Assembly (NCBI GenBank): GCA_018398815.1
Contig: CM031614.1
Location: 52,999,382 to 53,063,381 of the forward strand
DNA from: Conus ventricosus
Lineage: Eukaryota > Mollusca > Gastropoda > Neogastropoda > Conidae
Direction: 5' to 3'
Length of the DNA stretch: 64,000 nt
How positions within the stretch are numbered: the stretch's first letter is position 1; each line of letters starts with the position of its first letter. Below, in pieces: positions 1-29,694 of this stretch. A program made the translations under genes and the position numbers. The notes beneath the pieces are model-generated. The model was given only the letters and a program-made list of their open reading frames with translations, was not told the DNA's origin and made no database searches.

Positions 1-362
1 ACATTGTGGAAGAGGGAACTGACAGCAACTAGTTTACTTGTCCCTTGACAACCGAGATGGGGAAGAGAGAGAGAGACAAGGAGAGAGAGAGAGAGATGAA
101 GGAGAAGTGTGGGTGCGTGCATGCTGAGTGAGTGAGTGTGTGTGTGTAGTGGTGTGTGAGAAAGAGAGAGAACATGTGCCAGGGACGGGGTGGGTGAGGG
201 GTGGGGGTAGGGAGAGGCAAACGGGGACGGAGAGAGAGAGAGAGGAAGAGATGGAGAAGTAGGAAAAAAGGGGTGAGCGTGAGAAAGAAAAGAAAGGAAG
301 CGACGAACCGACGACAACAACAACAATAACAGCAAAAACTCCGTCGTGTTAAGAACACATCA

Positions 363-405
<43 letters not shown>

Positions 406-560
406 CAACACACACAGACACACACACCGCTCTTCTCTCTCTCATCTCCCTCTCTCTCTCCTCATCTCTCTCGCTCTCTCTCTCTCACCGCGCTCGCGCG
501 CGCTTTCCCCCCCTCCCCCCCCACCCCCCCCCCCCCCCCCACGGCCAGTGTCTAGATGTG
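1..560. repeat. Low-complexity GA/CA/CT DNA with a poly-C run
   Basis: This stretch consists of GA-rich tracts (about 60-300), a (CA)n block (about 362-401), CT-rich tracts (about 428-487) and a long C run (about 507-541). Open frames here encode only repeats of Ser/Leu, His/Thr or Cys/Val, as expected from translated dinucleotides. No gene is visible. Confidence 0.9.
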
Positions 561-654
561 GAATGACATAGCTGTACAGCATGATCTGTCTTCCCCGACA
601 GAGCCGGAACCACACACACAGGGGAAACAAACACAATACACAACAAAAACAAAC

Positions 655-990
655 CCCTCCCCTCCCCCCCGCCCGCCCGTCCCCCCCCCCCCCCCCTACG
701 CCCTCCATCCTACACCATATCCTAAGCAACATCACCTACCTTACCATGTCTGTTCCTCCTCTCCATCTCCTCCTCCTCTTTCTGCGTATTTAGCCTCCTC
801 CACCTCCTCCTCCTCTCCTCCTCCTCCATCATCCCCTTCTTCCTCTCCACTTATGTCCCAACCTGTTCTCTCTCCTCTTCCCTCCTCCTCTTCCCCCCCC
901 CCCCCTCCATCGCCCTCACTCCCTTCCTCCCCCTTATCCTCCTTCTTCCCATTAACTTCATCTTCTGATTCTGTTCTTCTTCTCCCCAGG
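655..990. repeat. Polypyrimidine tract (CCT/CTT-rich)
   Basis: The plus strand is almost entirely C and T, with CTCC and CTTC words and C runs near 677 and 892. It directly precedes the 59-bp minisatellite. The Pro/Ser-rich open frame across it is a composition effect. Confidence 0.85.
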
Positions 991-994
991 GTCA

Positions 995-2478
995 TGTTCA
1001 TGCTGAATGTGGTGGTGGTGGTGGTGGTGGTGGTGGTGGGGGGGGGGGGGGGGGTTAATTGTTTGGTGCATTATTTAATGTCTGTTCATGTTCATGCTGA
1101 TGTGGAGAGGGGGAGTATTGTTTTGGTGCATAATTTATGTCGTTCAGTTCATGCTGAATGTGGTGAGGGGGAGTATTGTTTGGTGCATTATTTATGTCTG
1201 TTCATGTTCATCTGGAATGTGGTGAGGGGGAGTAGTGTTTGGTGCAGTTTATTATGTCTGTTCATTTCATGGCAGAATGTGGTGAGGGGAGTATGTTTTG
1301 TGCATTATTTATGTCTGTTCATGTTTCATGCTGAAAGTGGTGAGGGGGAGTATTGTTTGGTGCAATATTTATGTCTGTTCATGTTCAATGCTGAATGTGG
1401 TGATGGGGGAGTAATGTCTGGTGCATTTAAACAAAAAATGTTTTTAAGACGTTCATGTTCTTGCTGATGTGTTGAAGGCGGGGGGGGGGGGGGGGGGGGG
1501 GGTTATGTTTTGGTGCATTATTTATGTCTGTTTCATGTTCATGGCTGATGTGGTGAGGGGGCAGTATTGTTTGGTGCATTATATATAGTCTGTTTCATAT
1601 AAATGCTTGAATGTGGTGAGGGGGATATTTGTTTGGGGTGCATTATTTATGTCTGTTCATGTTTCATGCTGAATGTGGTGAGGGGGTGGGGGGGGGGCGT
1701 ATTGTTTGGTGCATTATTTTATGTCGTTCGAGTTCATGCCTGAATGTGGTGAGGGGGTCGGGGGTATTTGTTTGGGTGCATTGTTTATGATGTCCTGTTC
1801 CATGTTCATGCTGAATGTGGTGAGGCGTATTGTTTGGTGCATTATTATGTCTGTTCAGTTCCAAGCTGAATGTGGTGAGGGGGAGTAGTTGTTTTGTGCA
1901 TTATTTATGTCTGTTTCATGTTTCATGCTGATGTGGTGAGGGGAGTATTGTTTGGTGGCATTGTTTATGCCTGTTCAATGTTCATGCCTTGAATGTGTGA
2001 GGGGAAGTATTGTTTGGTGCATTGTTTATGCCTGTTACATGTTTCATGCTGATGTGGTGAGGGGAGTATTGTTTGGTGCATTATTTATAACCTGAATTGT
2101 GTGAGGCGGGGGGGGGGGGGGGGGGGTTGAGGGGGGGGAAGCTCTTTCTAGTTTGTGCACTTGTTTAATGTCTGTCATGTTCATGCTGAATGTGGTGATG
2201 GGGGGGGCGGGCGTATTGTTTGGTGCATTGTTTAAGTCTTTTCAGATCATGCTCAATGTGGTGAGGGGTTGGGTGCGGTGGGGGGGGGGGGGTATTGTTT
2301 GGTGCTTATTTATGTCTGTTCAGGTTTCATGCAGAATTGTGTGAGGGGGAGTTTTGTTTTTGGTGCATTATTTAAGTCCCTGTCATGTTCATGCGACTGT
2401 GGTAAGGGGAGTTTTTGTTTGGGCATTATTTATGTCTTTCATGTTCATGCTGAATGAGATGAGGGAGTATTGTTTGGT
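995..2478. repeat. 59-bp minisatellite, about 23 units
   Basis: A diverged unit of about 59 bp repeats head to tail. Its landmarks are TTCATGTTCATGCTGAATG, GTGGTGAGGGGGAGTATTG and TTTGGTGCATTATTTATG. About 23 copies of the TTTGGTGCA landmark occur. The block is preceded by (GGT)n, and several units carry expanded G runs (near 1045, 1480-1502 and 2106-2127). Period 59 is not a multiple of three and no stable reading frame persists, so this is not a protein repeat. Confidence 0.9.
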
Positions 2479-3248
2479 GCATCCCATCCGGGGTTTTGCG
2501 ACCTTTGTCGTGGTCGGAGGCTTGCGTCGGTCCCAGTGATCCCTTAGGCTTTGCTGGCGGGGCCATCAATACTGGAGATAGGGCTGTTTTTTTTTTCAAA
2601 CCTGCTTCTAGGTCCGAAAAGCCAAGTGCTGTCAGCCTAAGCGTAACTTGGTAAGAGTTTGATCCTCCTGGACGGGCTTCCCATGTCAGAATAGGCTAAG
2701 GGTGAGGATCCCTGACTAAGAGTAACCCGCCATTTCTCTTTTTCATGTTCCTGCCTTTCCTATTTGCCCTTTTCAATCTTCGTCACTCCTTCAGTCTTCT
2801 TTTCTTCCCCACCCCTTTTCTCTCTGGATTGGTCTCCTTAAGATCCGCCGCGTTTGCTGGGGCGGTGCGACCTGTGTCAGAGGGGAAGAGATCCTGGTTA
2901 TTGAGAGGCCACGTCTCTCAACACATCACTTTGCTCGGACCTCTCCTAGACAGGGAGTACACTTTGGCCCGGGTGTAACTAATCGTCTCCCTTCTTGGGG
3001 CTGGGTCAAGACAGACATCCCCCTTGCTGGCCAAGTAAACCCCTGCAGTGCTCACTCTCTGTTCCGGGAGTTGAGGCATGATCAGGTGGATAGGGTTGGT
3101 GGTCTTTCTGTTTAGTCGTATGTCTCTCCCAAGCCTGGAAGGGTCAAGACATGTTTTCTTGGCCCTGGCCCCTTAGGTTGGACCTCAAGGTGGGTGGGTA
3201 AGGGAGAGATGAAAACATTATAAAATTATTATGACTTTTTCTAAAAAC

Positions 3249-4480
3249 ATGCCCCCCAAGAAGAAAAGGAAGGCAGCTTCCCCTATTTCAGGATTTTCGA
3301 AACTGACAGTGATTCTGATACAGAGGTTAGACAGAGACATGTTTCCTGGGCTTCCTGGCTCGTGATGGAAGGGACGGAGCAGGAAGAACCCCTTTCACTC
3401 TGAGTCACCTTTTTGCAAATCCGAAAGGGCTTTCCAAGGTTGGCAGGTGATCCTGCGGTCCCTGCAAAGAGGTTGAGGAATGGCTCCGTTTCTTATTCCA
3501 ATGTAAATCACAAAACATCTGAAACAGCGGCCCTGGAAAGGCCCAACTAAACTCTACAGGGAGATCAAGGGATCCCCATAAACAGTTGAATTCTCGAAAG
3601 GTGTGATACGCTGTCGAGAGTTAACAGGTGCCTCAGAGGCAGAAATTAAACGGAAACTGGCGTCCCAGGGTGTGACGGAGTTGCGCAGGGTGACGGTAAA
3701 GAAAGTTCAGAGAGAGTGGCCACCAACACCCTCTTTCTGTACCTTCTCAACCCTGTGCTGCTCCGGTCATCAAAGTTGGTTACCTGAATGTTCGTGTCAG
3801 CTGGATGTGTGCCATCCCCGTTGAGGTGCTTCAATGCAGTGGTTTGGCCATGTCCCAGATTCCGCTGTTCTGGGCAGGAGAGTCGGTGTTTGCTGCAAGG
3901 CGACCCATGATGGGCCGTGTAAAGATCGCACATTGTGCTAACTTCTGTGGCGATCATCCCTCCTCTTTAAGAAACTGTCCTCTTTGGATTCAGAATCCCG
4001 CAATACAAAGAATAAAAATATGAAAGAATCTCGTTTTTGAAGCCCGGAAACAGTTGTGGGCAGTCAGACGCCGACAGCTTCTTCCTATGCTCGGCCTTAA
4101 AGAAAGTTCCCACAGTTCCCACTCGGGTCAGTCTGCAGCCAGACTGAAGCATTCATGTTTTCCAAGACATTGCAAGTATGATCTGTCAATTCGGGTGGTA
4201 CAGGTCCACCACCTCCCAACCCAAAGTGAATGCCCTGGTTGAGGCAAAAAATCCCCACCCCTCAGACTGCCAGCATTCTACACGATCTGCAGCAGGGCAG
4301 ATAAAAAACAGCACCCCTACCTCGAACTCCCTGTCCAGTGCCCGTGCGGGCAAGGGGATTCACTCCAGTGTGGAGATGGTGGAGATGGGGAAAAAAAACC
4401 TCCCCTTTCTCCCAAACCCAAGACCTTTTCACCTGTTGGAAAAAAAGTCTGCCGGGCCAGGTCTGAAACCCCCCGCCCCC
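3249..4480 (+). pseudogene. LINE copy A ORF1 remnant (nucleic-acid-binding protein)
   Basis: ORF1 opens with MPPKKKRKAA, a basic cluster resembling a nuclear localisation signal. A shifted frame then carries the segment near 3603-3720 containing VIRCRELTG and GVTELRRVTVKK, followed by remains of a zinc-knuckle region near 3800-3960. The better-preserved CCHC of the same protein is in LINE copy B near 63850. In LINEs of this group ORF1 binds the element RNA. At least three frame changes and in-frame stops prevent translation. The 3' end is interrupted by an inverted scrap of the LINE tail. Confidence 0.75.
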
Positions 4481-4487
4481 TTTAAGA

Positions 4488-4562
4488 TAAGAAAATGTTG
4501 CTTATCCCCACCCGACCGCAAAGGGCCACTTCAGGGCTGTCACGGTCCAGTACAAATCTCAA
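4488..4562 (-). repeat. Inverted LINE-tail fragment inside LINE copy A
   Basis: About 75 bp match the LINE 3' tail in reverse orientation: AATGTTGCTTATC followed by ACCGACCGCAAAGGGCCAC-like text. The same text occurs at 58353-58410, 29636-29690 and, on the opposite strand, at 8470-8530. It lies between the ORF1 remnant and the ORF2 start. LINE copy B has no such tract at the equivalent place, which points to a later insertion. Confidence 0.65.
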
Positions 4563-4638
4563 AAAAAATTTCCCCTTTAAAAAACCGACGTTGAAAAAGG
4601 GAGATGACCTGATCTCTCCCCTTTTTCGCCTCGGCACC

Positions 4639-7600
4639 ATGGATAGTAAAATTATTCCTTTGGGGAATACCCGTGGACAAAAATTTCCAACTTTGGGAGC
4701 TGCCAGTTCCCTGTGTCAATCTCAAAAACCTTCCGTCGTGGCTTTTCGGGAAAAATAAAATTTAAAAGCCAAAAAGCCCTTTTTCCCCCTTTTTGGCTTA
4801 AAATTTTCTTTCAAAACCTGCAAAAACCATCCACTTTGGGGACTGCCGGGCGGTGTTCCCCCTTCCCCTAAAAAAAAAACTTTTTTGGGGTATGGGTCCT
4901 TTTCGCTCTGTTTTCCTTTCCCTTCGGGCCCGTAGCTGCGAGAGTCACTCCCCACAAGACGTGACAATCTTTTCCCCTTTATCTCCCCCCTTCTGTCACC
5001 GGGAGGTCTGCAAATTGGGGAAAATGTCCTTTCGGATTTGGTTTGTTTTTTGTCTAAACCCGACGGATCTGAAATTTCCCTCCATCTTCCACAGGTTCAC
5101 TTTCGTTTTTTAGTTTTGGGGGTTTTTGGGGGCCCCTTCGCTGGTCCTGGACTATGAGTGGTCTGCCCCTGCGATTTTGCACGGAAGGGGCCCTTTTCCC
5201 CTGTCCCTTCACAACCTGTAATAACAAACATGTCTCGTCTCTCAACATCTCATTAATTATAAAAAAGAAAACGGGAAAATCTTTTTCCCCAGCCACTATT
5301 TCTAAAAAAATTTCCAGGACATGATTTTCTTCAGGTCCGGCCCCAGAGAATCACGAAAAACACTGTGATCAAGTGTGCAAAAGGCCGGGTTTTTCAGTGT
5401 TTTTCCCGATAAACTTCAAATGAAAAAACCTTGGTTGGGATTCGACTCCCAAAAAATTTTCCCAAAAGTTCGAAAACGGGCTCAGCGTCAGGTTTTTTCC
5501 CAACGACCTTGGGGTCCCAACGCTCGAGCCTTAAAAAACCCGTCCCAAATTTCGGGGGACACATTTTTAAAATCAGAAAACGTCGGTCCGGGAGAAGTTT
5601 TGCTCCAGGCTGACATCGAAAATTTTCCAAGAAAAAAGTTTGGAAATCATTGGGAAAAATAAAGGGGGAAACCCCAAACCCCCTCCTTAAATCACTTAAA
5701 ACTTGCTGATTTTTCTTTCACTGACAAACAAGCTTTGGGCCAATCTGTTGGCCTCCCCCCATCCAACAGAACTCCTCATCTTCAAAAAAATCTGCAGTCT
5801 TTTTAAAAAAACAAAAGAGGGTTAGGAGAAAATTTCATACAATTTCCCCTCAGACAACTCTGGGAAAACCCATAATCTTCCTTTTTTAATCGGGTTTAAC
5901 TCAAAATTAGTTTACAAACCTGCAAATGATTTTTGCCCCTGGTTGGATGACATTCATTTTCAGGTTGTGAAACATTTTTTCCCGAAAGCTGTCCCCCAGG
6001 GCTCTTCTCCATGTTATAACCAAATCTGGGCCCCCCGGGGTTTTTTCCGCCTTTCCCGGCGGAAAGCCCTGATCATTCCCATTTAAAAAACCTGGAAAGG
6101 ACCTTTCCCAAACCCCTTTCCCAAATATCGCCCCAAACGCCCCTAACCAGCTGCCCCTGTAAAACTGATGGAAAAGATGGTCAACTCCCGTTTTTGATGG
6201 GAAGCTGGAAACCCATGGTCTTTTGGCCAGTGAAAAAGTGCGGTTTCCCGGGAAATACCCCTCGACGGTTTTTACCCTCAAAACCGTCTGGAAACCACCC
6301 TCCGCAAAAGCCTTTGTTAAAAAGCAGCATGTGGGCGTATCTTTTTTGAAAAACCCCGAAAAGGGGTACGGGCCCACATGGAAAGCGGAGTCCTTTGGAC
6401 CCGCACAGATTTTGGGTTTTGGGGTTTTACCTGCCTTTTTCATTCAGAACTTTCTGGCTGACCTTCAGTTCCAGGTGCGTGTTGGCACCAAAACTCTCGA
6501 CATCCCTGGGCCGGGGTTTGGGTGTTCCTCAGGGGGCATCCTTTTCCCGCCCTTTTCAGCATTAAAAAAAAAATGCATTGGGCAAAACGGGTAAGTCTGG
6601 GCACCCGGGCTCTCTTTTTGTTGATGCCCCTTTTCGCTGTATGCAGTTGGAGGGTTCTTATGCCCCTGGAAAAAGCGTCGACTCCAACTTTGTGTCAACG
6701 AATCCCCAAAAGTGGGCCGAGGGGAAAAAGGGGTTTACCTTCCCCCTGTACCAAAACCAGTTTAAAATTTATTTCCCCAATTTTGTCGATTCTTTTTTTG
6801 ATTGAAAATTTGTTCCGGGGCAAAATCCCCCATTCCAAATTTTTAAAAAAGCCCAAAATTTCCCGGGAGGTTTTTTTTGACCAAAAAAAAAAACTTTCCA
6901 GCCACATTTAAAAACCCCAAAAAAATTCTTGCCGAAAGCTCTGGGAAAAATTTTTTGGGTCGTTTTGCGACACCGACCCGGGGCCCCTGAAAGAAAACTT
7001 TGCTGCAACCTCTACAGAGCCTTGGTCCGTTCCAAACGGACTACGGTTGGTGCCGTGTAGGGCTCTGCAAGATCGTCTTCCCTCAAACTCTGGGCCCCTA
7101 TCCACCATCAAGGGCTTCGTCTCTGTCTTGGAGCGTTCCGCACCACCCCTGTGTACAGCTGAAACGCAGAGGGCGGGTAAACCCTTCACTGTCCAACCGC
7201 AGGCTAAAAATTTGTCTTTGAATTATTAATCAGACTTTTCCCGGGAAACCCAAAAAACCCTGCCTATGACTGTCTTTGACCCTCCGTTCCAAAGTAAGTA
7301 TGAAAAAAAACCCGAAAATTTTATTCCGCCTTTTGGTCTTCGTATGCAGCCTCACGTGCGGAATGCAGGTCTAGACCTAGGATTTTGTGTCCGATTTTTC
7401 AAAGTTTCCGGATCAACCTCCGTGGACCTTTTTCACACCTGAGATTCGTTTCGATCTTGCAGCTTTCGTAAAGGTCTACCAGCTCTCTGGCGTACAAGGC
7501 ATTGTATGCTGAGCTCTGTTCAAAAATTTCCATCCTGTCAAAAAGTTTTCACTGACGGTTCCAAGTCTGAAGATGGAGGGCCTGTGCAGCCTACTGCCCG

Positions 7601-8170
7601 GGGGCTCCTTCTCAGATACTGTTGGAACATATTCATCAGATGCTTCTGTCTATTCTGCTGAACTTACTGCTCTGGTTTTGGCTTTGAAGATTAATCTCAC
7701 ATTCTTTCGAAGAGGGACTTTCTGGTTCTGTCGGATTCGCTGTCAGCTTGGAGGCCATAGCTGGCCGAAAACCCTTCAGCATCCAGAACTTTTACTTTTT
7801 TTTAACTTTTTAGCAAGTTGAAAGCGGACGGTTACAACATACTCTTGCTGGGTTCCTGGCCATGTTGGCATCGGCGGGAACAAAATGGTGGATCGTTTAG
7901 CCAAGAACGCCACAAGAGAGAAACTGTCCAACATTTATATCCCCTGCTCAGACGTGAAATCCAAAATTAACGATTAGTGAGAGACCTCTGGCAGGAGGAT
8001 TGGAACACACAGACGAGTAACAAACTCTTTCAGATCCGTCCAAACCTTAAGGACTTCCCCATCTACGTCGGGTGGTCGGTAAAGAGGAAACTGTTCTGTG
8101 CCGGCTGCACACCGGCCATTGTATTTTACCCATTTTACCTTTAAAGAGTGAAGAAGCTCGTGGTGCATTC
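4639..8170 (+). pseudogene. LINE copy A ORF2 remnant (endonuclease, RT, RNase H)
   Basis: The start codon at 4639 aligns with the ORF2 start of LINE copy B (MDN...). Recognisable pieces include the endonuclease end and linker near 5400-5660 (KVRKRAQRQV), RT pieces near 6420-6600 and 7000-7230, and an RNase H piece near 7550-7740 (FTDGSK-type text and YSAELTALVLALK). The reading frame changes many times, and between about 4380 and 7330 bases are replaced by copies of their neighbours, making runs of A, C, G and T. The protein cannot be made from this copy as assembled. Confidence 0.8.
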
Positions 8171-8439
8171 CATGTCATGCGCCACTCACAATGAAACATG
8201 TCCCTTTTAGAGTGTTGGCTTGCACGATGTTTAGACACAAACATTTTACAGCGGAGTCCATGGGAAAATCCTGTTTTAGGGATGTCCCCCCTGATGTGAT
8301 CCTGGAGTTTTTGAGAGAGATTAACATTTTTCATCTGATTTAAGATTTTACGGAAGAAAGATTTTTAACGAAGTTTCTGGTACGTTTCTAGACGACGTCA
8401 TTTAAAGAGATGTGTGAAAGGTTTTTTTTTTATTTATTT

Positions 8440-8543
8440 TTATTTATTTATGTATGACTGGTGAGTTGATTTTAACGTGGTGGACAGCCCTGATGTGGCC
8501 TTTGCGGTCGGCTGGGCTATAGCAACATTATCTTATTTATCTT
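8440..8543 (+). repeat. LINE copy A 3' tail
   Basis: The text TTTTAACGTGGTGGACAGCC then GCGGTCGGCTGGGCTATAGC and AACATTATCTTATTTATCTT is the reverse complement of the tail of LINE copy B at 58333-58410. It marks the 3' end of the element. It is followed at once by a CA-rich tract. Confidence 0.8.
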
Positions 8544-8547
8544 CACG

Positions 8548-8735
8548 CACACGCACTCTCTCTCTCACACACTACACACATAAGACATACACATCAAAAC
8601 ACATTCACACACTCTTACACATACACTGGAAACAAATTCGACATGTACCCTTACAAGACACACATACACACAAACATTTACACCTATGCATGCACTCGTA
8701 CACACACACACACAAACATGCTCACACATGTAGTG
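8548..8735. repeat. Imperfect CA-rich microsatellite
   Basis: Interrupted CACA tracts with TACACA and TCACAC variants directly follow the LINE tail. The open frame over it is composition-driven and has no domain. Confidence 0.85.
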
Positions 8736-9306
8736 TGAAGAGGAATGCTGTGGCCGATGATGCCAAAACATCACCAGGAACAGGACTTTGAAGGAAGTGA
8801 GTTTTGAAATCTGAGCAAAAGGAGGCACATAGTATGTGTGTATGGATTGTAGGGAAAGCAGTCTGTGTTTCTCTGTTATTCCTGCAAATAATTTTGAATG
8901 ATGGTAATGTTCTTGTTAGTTGGTTTGTAATTTAGGCACATTGCGGTGTTGTGAAGTCTGAATGGTTGCATGAAATGTATTGAAGCTCTTTGTGTAGTCT
9001 TCATATACTTAAGGGGGTAATTGCAAAAACAATTTTTCCTCTTTTAATCAGAAGATAACAGATGTGATCTGTGCTTCTGTTCATGTGTGTCTATATTTGT
9101 ACAGACTTTTGCTTGCACTCAGATGCACCACCAAGATGATCAGGGACCATCACTTTGTTTGTATTAATAGCAATGTTGAGAAGTTTAAGAAGAAAAAAAA
9201 AAGGAGAATGGTGAAAGTGTGCTCAACGTTATATATTCATCAAGAAAAAGCACGTTTATGTCCTCAGTGTGTATAGGTTTTATAAAGTGTATGTTGGTGT
9301 TTTCAG

Positions 9307-27010
<17,704 letters not shown>

Positions 27011-27821
27011 GCACTGCCCTTAGGACCATGCCTTCCTCACCCTTTTTTCTTTCAGGGTTGGTTGACGCCTAGGAGATGAGATGAAAGCGAGTTAGATTAC
27101 TTCAATGCCTGTTCAGTGGTGGTCTGGTCAGCTAGAATGCTTAAGTGGGGGGTGTTTGTGTCACATAAGAACTTCGTTGGCTGACAGCGATGTTGGTAGG
27201 TCTTCCTTTTGATATGTCTGTATGTTTCACTCGGTCTCTGTTTATCTTGGTCTTCCGTTTGGTTTCTGTCTCTTGTTTGATTTCTGTCATGTGTTCCTCA
27301 TTCTTTTTTTTAAATTTTTATCCTGTCTTCCTCTAAGTATCTTTATTTGTTTCTGCTTGTTGCCCAGTTTCTTGTAATGTTATGTTTTTGTACATTCGTC
27401 TTTGACTTCGCGTGGCTGTTGCTAATCGGATCACAGCAGATGCATTTGACTGTTGAAAAGAAAAAAAGAATTATTGCAAATATATATCAGTAAAGTCTGG
27501 TTCACACTGTTACATGGATTTGATTTGTATAGCGTTTTCATATTTTGTATTTCAAGGAGCATTTATGTGTGTTTTTTTAAGTGTGATGATTTTATTTGCT
27601 CTGCGTGAGCCTAACAGTAAACGATGTCGTGCATGCTTTCTGTGTGAAAAATATACAGGAATAGGCTGAAAAGATTGCTAATGCCTTTCAGAATCGACAT
27701 CAGCTTGAGAATTTTTTTTTGGGGGGAAGGGAGGGATATGGTTCAGTGACAAGGAGATGTGTCTTCGTTATTTGACCGGTATGATTTAGTTGAAGCAGCA
27801 TGATGTCCTATGCATGAAGAT

Positions 27822-27940
27822 TGTGATGGTGTTTAAAATTTTTCATTGAACAGACACAGCTGGGCAGTTTGTTGTCTGTATTGTGATGGTGTTAAAGTAT
27901 GTCATTGAACAGACACAGCTGGACAGTTTGCTGTCTGTAT
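27822..27940 (+). repeat. 60-bp tandem duplication in the CYB5R 3' UTR region
   Basis: The segment TTGTGATGGTGTT...CATTGAACAGACACAGCTGG...TTGTCTGTAT occurs twice in tandem with a few substitutions. Confidence 0.9.
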
Positions 27941-29475
27941 AGAAACAAGCCAGGCATGTACAGTGCTGTATTTAGCAAGTCAGAACATCGACAACATGAA
28001 TATTCAGATCATTCAGGATATAATCGATAGGAGAAGTGATTTCCTAGGGTAGAGAAAAAAGTTTGTTTTTCTGTCAAGAAGCAAGACCTAGTAGATCACT
28101 ATGTTTGACAAAGGAAAGGCAAAGTGATAAGAAACATCTTGAAAGAAAATTGTTGTCAAGCATGACAGTTATTTGTAAGGGGGGACTGACTGATAAAACA
28201 TTATGTAAGATTAGCTATGACAATGTTTCTACCACCTGAATAATTCAGCATTGCACCACACTGAATATCATGACCATAGTACTTAATATTATTGATACAG
28301 GAAAAGGAGAAGTGTAAGAACCAAATTAAGAGATAAGTTTGTTATGCGTTATGAGGTCTCCTCAAGATGCCCACATTATGCAATGTGATAATCCCGCTGG
28401 GATTTAAGTAAACTTTAGAAAAGTTACTATTGGTACCAAAGGAAAGAAACAAATAAACTGATAAGACAAACGGAACACATATCAACCTCTTCGATCTTCT
28501 TCAGGCAAAACAAACGATATTCCAACAATGAAAAGGTTGCACAAACAAACAGACCCTTGTCTCCCCAAATCGGGCGCACAAAATGGATTGGCATGGTGAA
28601 ACCAAGGCATTGGTGACTTGTTGCCCTGCGTTTATCCTGGCTGAGGTGGTGTTCTGAACCGTTTTGTTATCCCTAGGGCACAGTGCATCACAGTGTCACT
28701 GTTGTAAGCATGTGGCTTGCCCTGTGTACCTGGTGTCCGTGTGTACAGTGAGTTGTTACTATTTATCACTTGTTGCCAAGATGAGAATGAAGACATACTG
28801 CTGAAGAGGCGGGTCTGTGTCTGTCTTTCTACCTGTCTGTTTTTTTCTCGGACATTAAGTTAAAGTTTCTTTGCTGACCTACTGTTGAACAGCAGTGAGT
28901 GGCCAGAAATGTACAGTTCGGAGAGAAATTTTTTTTCCCTTTTAATCCTTTCATTGCCCACAAGAGCTGCATGGGACTTTCTGTCAGAATGCCAGAGGTG
29001 CAGCTTTGCACCATGAGCATGCTGTGATTCAGTTTTTGGTTGTGTATATGTGTAATTTCCTTTTTCGTTCCTTTTCATATTTGAATATTTGAATGAAGTT
29101 TTTGTGATATCATCTTTAACATGATGCAGACATGAAAGCAAATCAGTGATGTGGTTCGGAAGTTGTAGCTTTTTGTAAATCTAGTACCCAACCATAAGCT
29201 CGGCTGGTTGTCAGCTGCCAGCAGGTTGAGAATAGGTGGCGATGAAAGGGTTGATTTGTTGGGAGTTTGGACAGAGAGAAACTTTAGCACAAAAAATGAT
29301 TATAGTGCTGCACATGGCATAAGACAGCCATCATTCTTGCCTGACCCACTGCCAGTAGAAGTGGACTAAACCTGGTGAAATTCAGTGCCCTGAGTATTAT
29401 AACTGTGAATTAGGGCACTTGAGAGGGGCCTGCTTTGTATTCACACCGATGTTTTGGTGTCAAATAGTGCACCAT

Positions 29476-29630
29476 ATTCAACCCCTACAAACTATAGCAG
29501 GTTAAAAGCTTCGCATGTATATATTGGAATAACAGTGTCAACAAGAGAGAGATATTGAACCCCTGCAAGTTACAGCAGGTTAAAAGCTCCCTATGTATTT
29601 ATTGGAAAAACAGTGTCAACAAGAGAGAGA
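29476..29630 (+). repeat. Approximately 75-bp tandem duplication
   Basis: Two copies run from TTCAACCCCTACAAACTATA and TTGAACCCCTGCAAGTTACA to AACAGTGTCAACAAGAGAGA. Confidence 0.9.
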
Positions 29631-29633
29631 AAG

Positions 29634-29694
29634 GTAATGTTGTTTATACCCCAACCGACCGCTAAGAGCCATATCAGCGGTGCCACCGCGTTGA
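29634..29694 (-). repeat. Short LINE-tail copy
   Basis: AATGTTGTTTATACCCCAAC then CGACCGCTAAGAGCC and CACCGCGTTGAAG match the LINE 3' tail in minus orientation. AGTGTCAACAA occurs on both sides (near 29613 and 29694) and may be a target duplication, but the left copy also belongs to the preceding tandem duplication. Confidence 0.65.

Larger units (their letters stand above)
2481..8543 (+). mobile_element. LINE copy A, RNase H-type non-LTR retrotransposon (degraded)
   Basis: The element starts right after the minisatellite and shows a 5' leader, an ORF1 remnant opening with a basic stretch (3249), an ORF2 remnant starting at 4639, an RNase H region near 7550-7940 and a 3' tail ending near 8543. 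The order and text match LINE copy B on the minus strand at 58333-64000. A C-terminal RNase H with a CCHC ORF1 suits the I/Jockey group of LINEs; the exact clade is an inference. Every ORF is broken. The middle part has an abnormal pattern of runs described in the findings. No target duplication was identified. Confidence 0.85.

Noticed and set aside
556..1467. 303-residue plus-strand frame
   Set aside because: It joins a polypyrimidine tract to the 59-bp minisatellite. Its Ser/Pro-rich and repeat content explain its length.
6223..6911. Frames of 120-180 residues within LINE copy A as separate genes
   Set aside because: They are degraded LINE ORF2 read in various frames or on the opposite strand, within the neighbour-copy substitution zone.
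9064..9276. Candidate upstream CYB5R exon
   Set aside because: The frame lacks the expected N-terminal text before EISPDTRR and ends in a poly-A-driven Lys run with no donor site.
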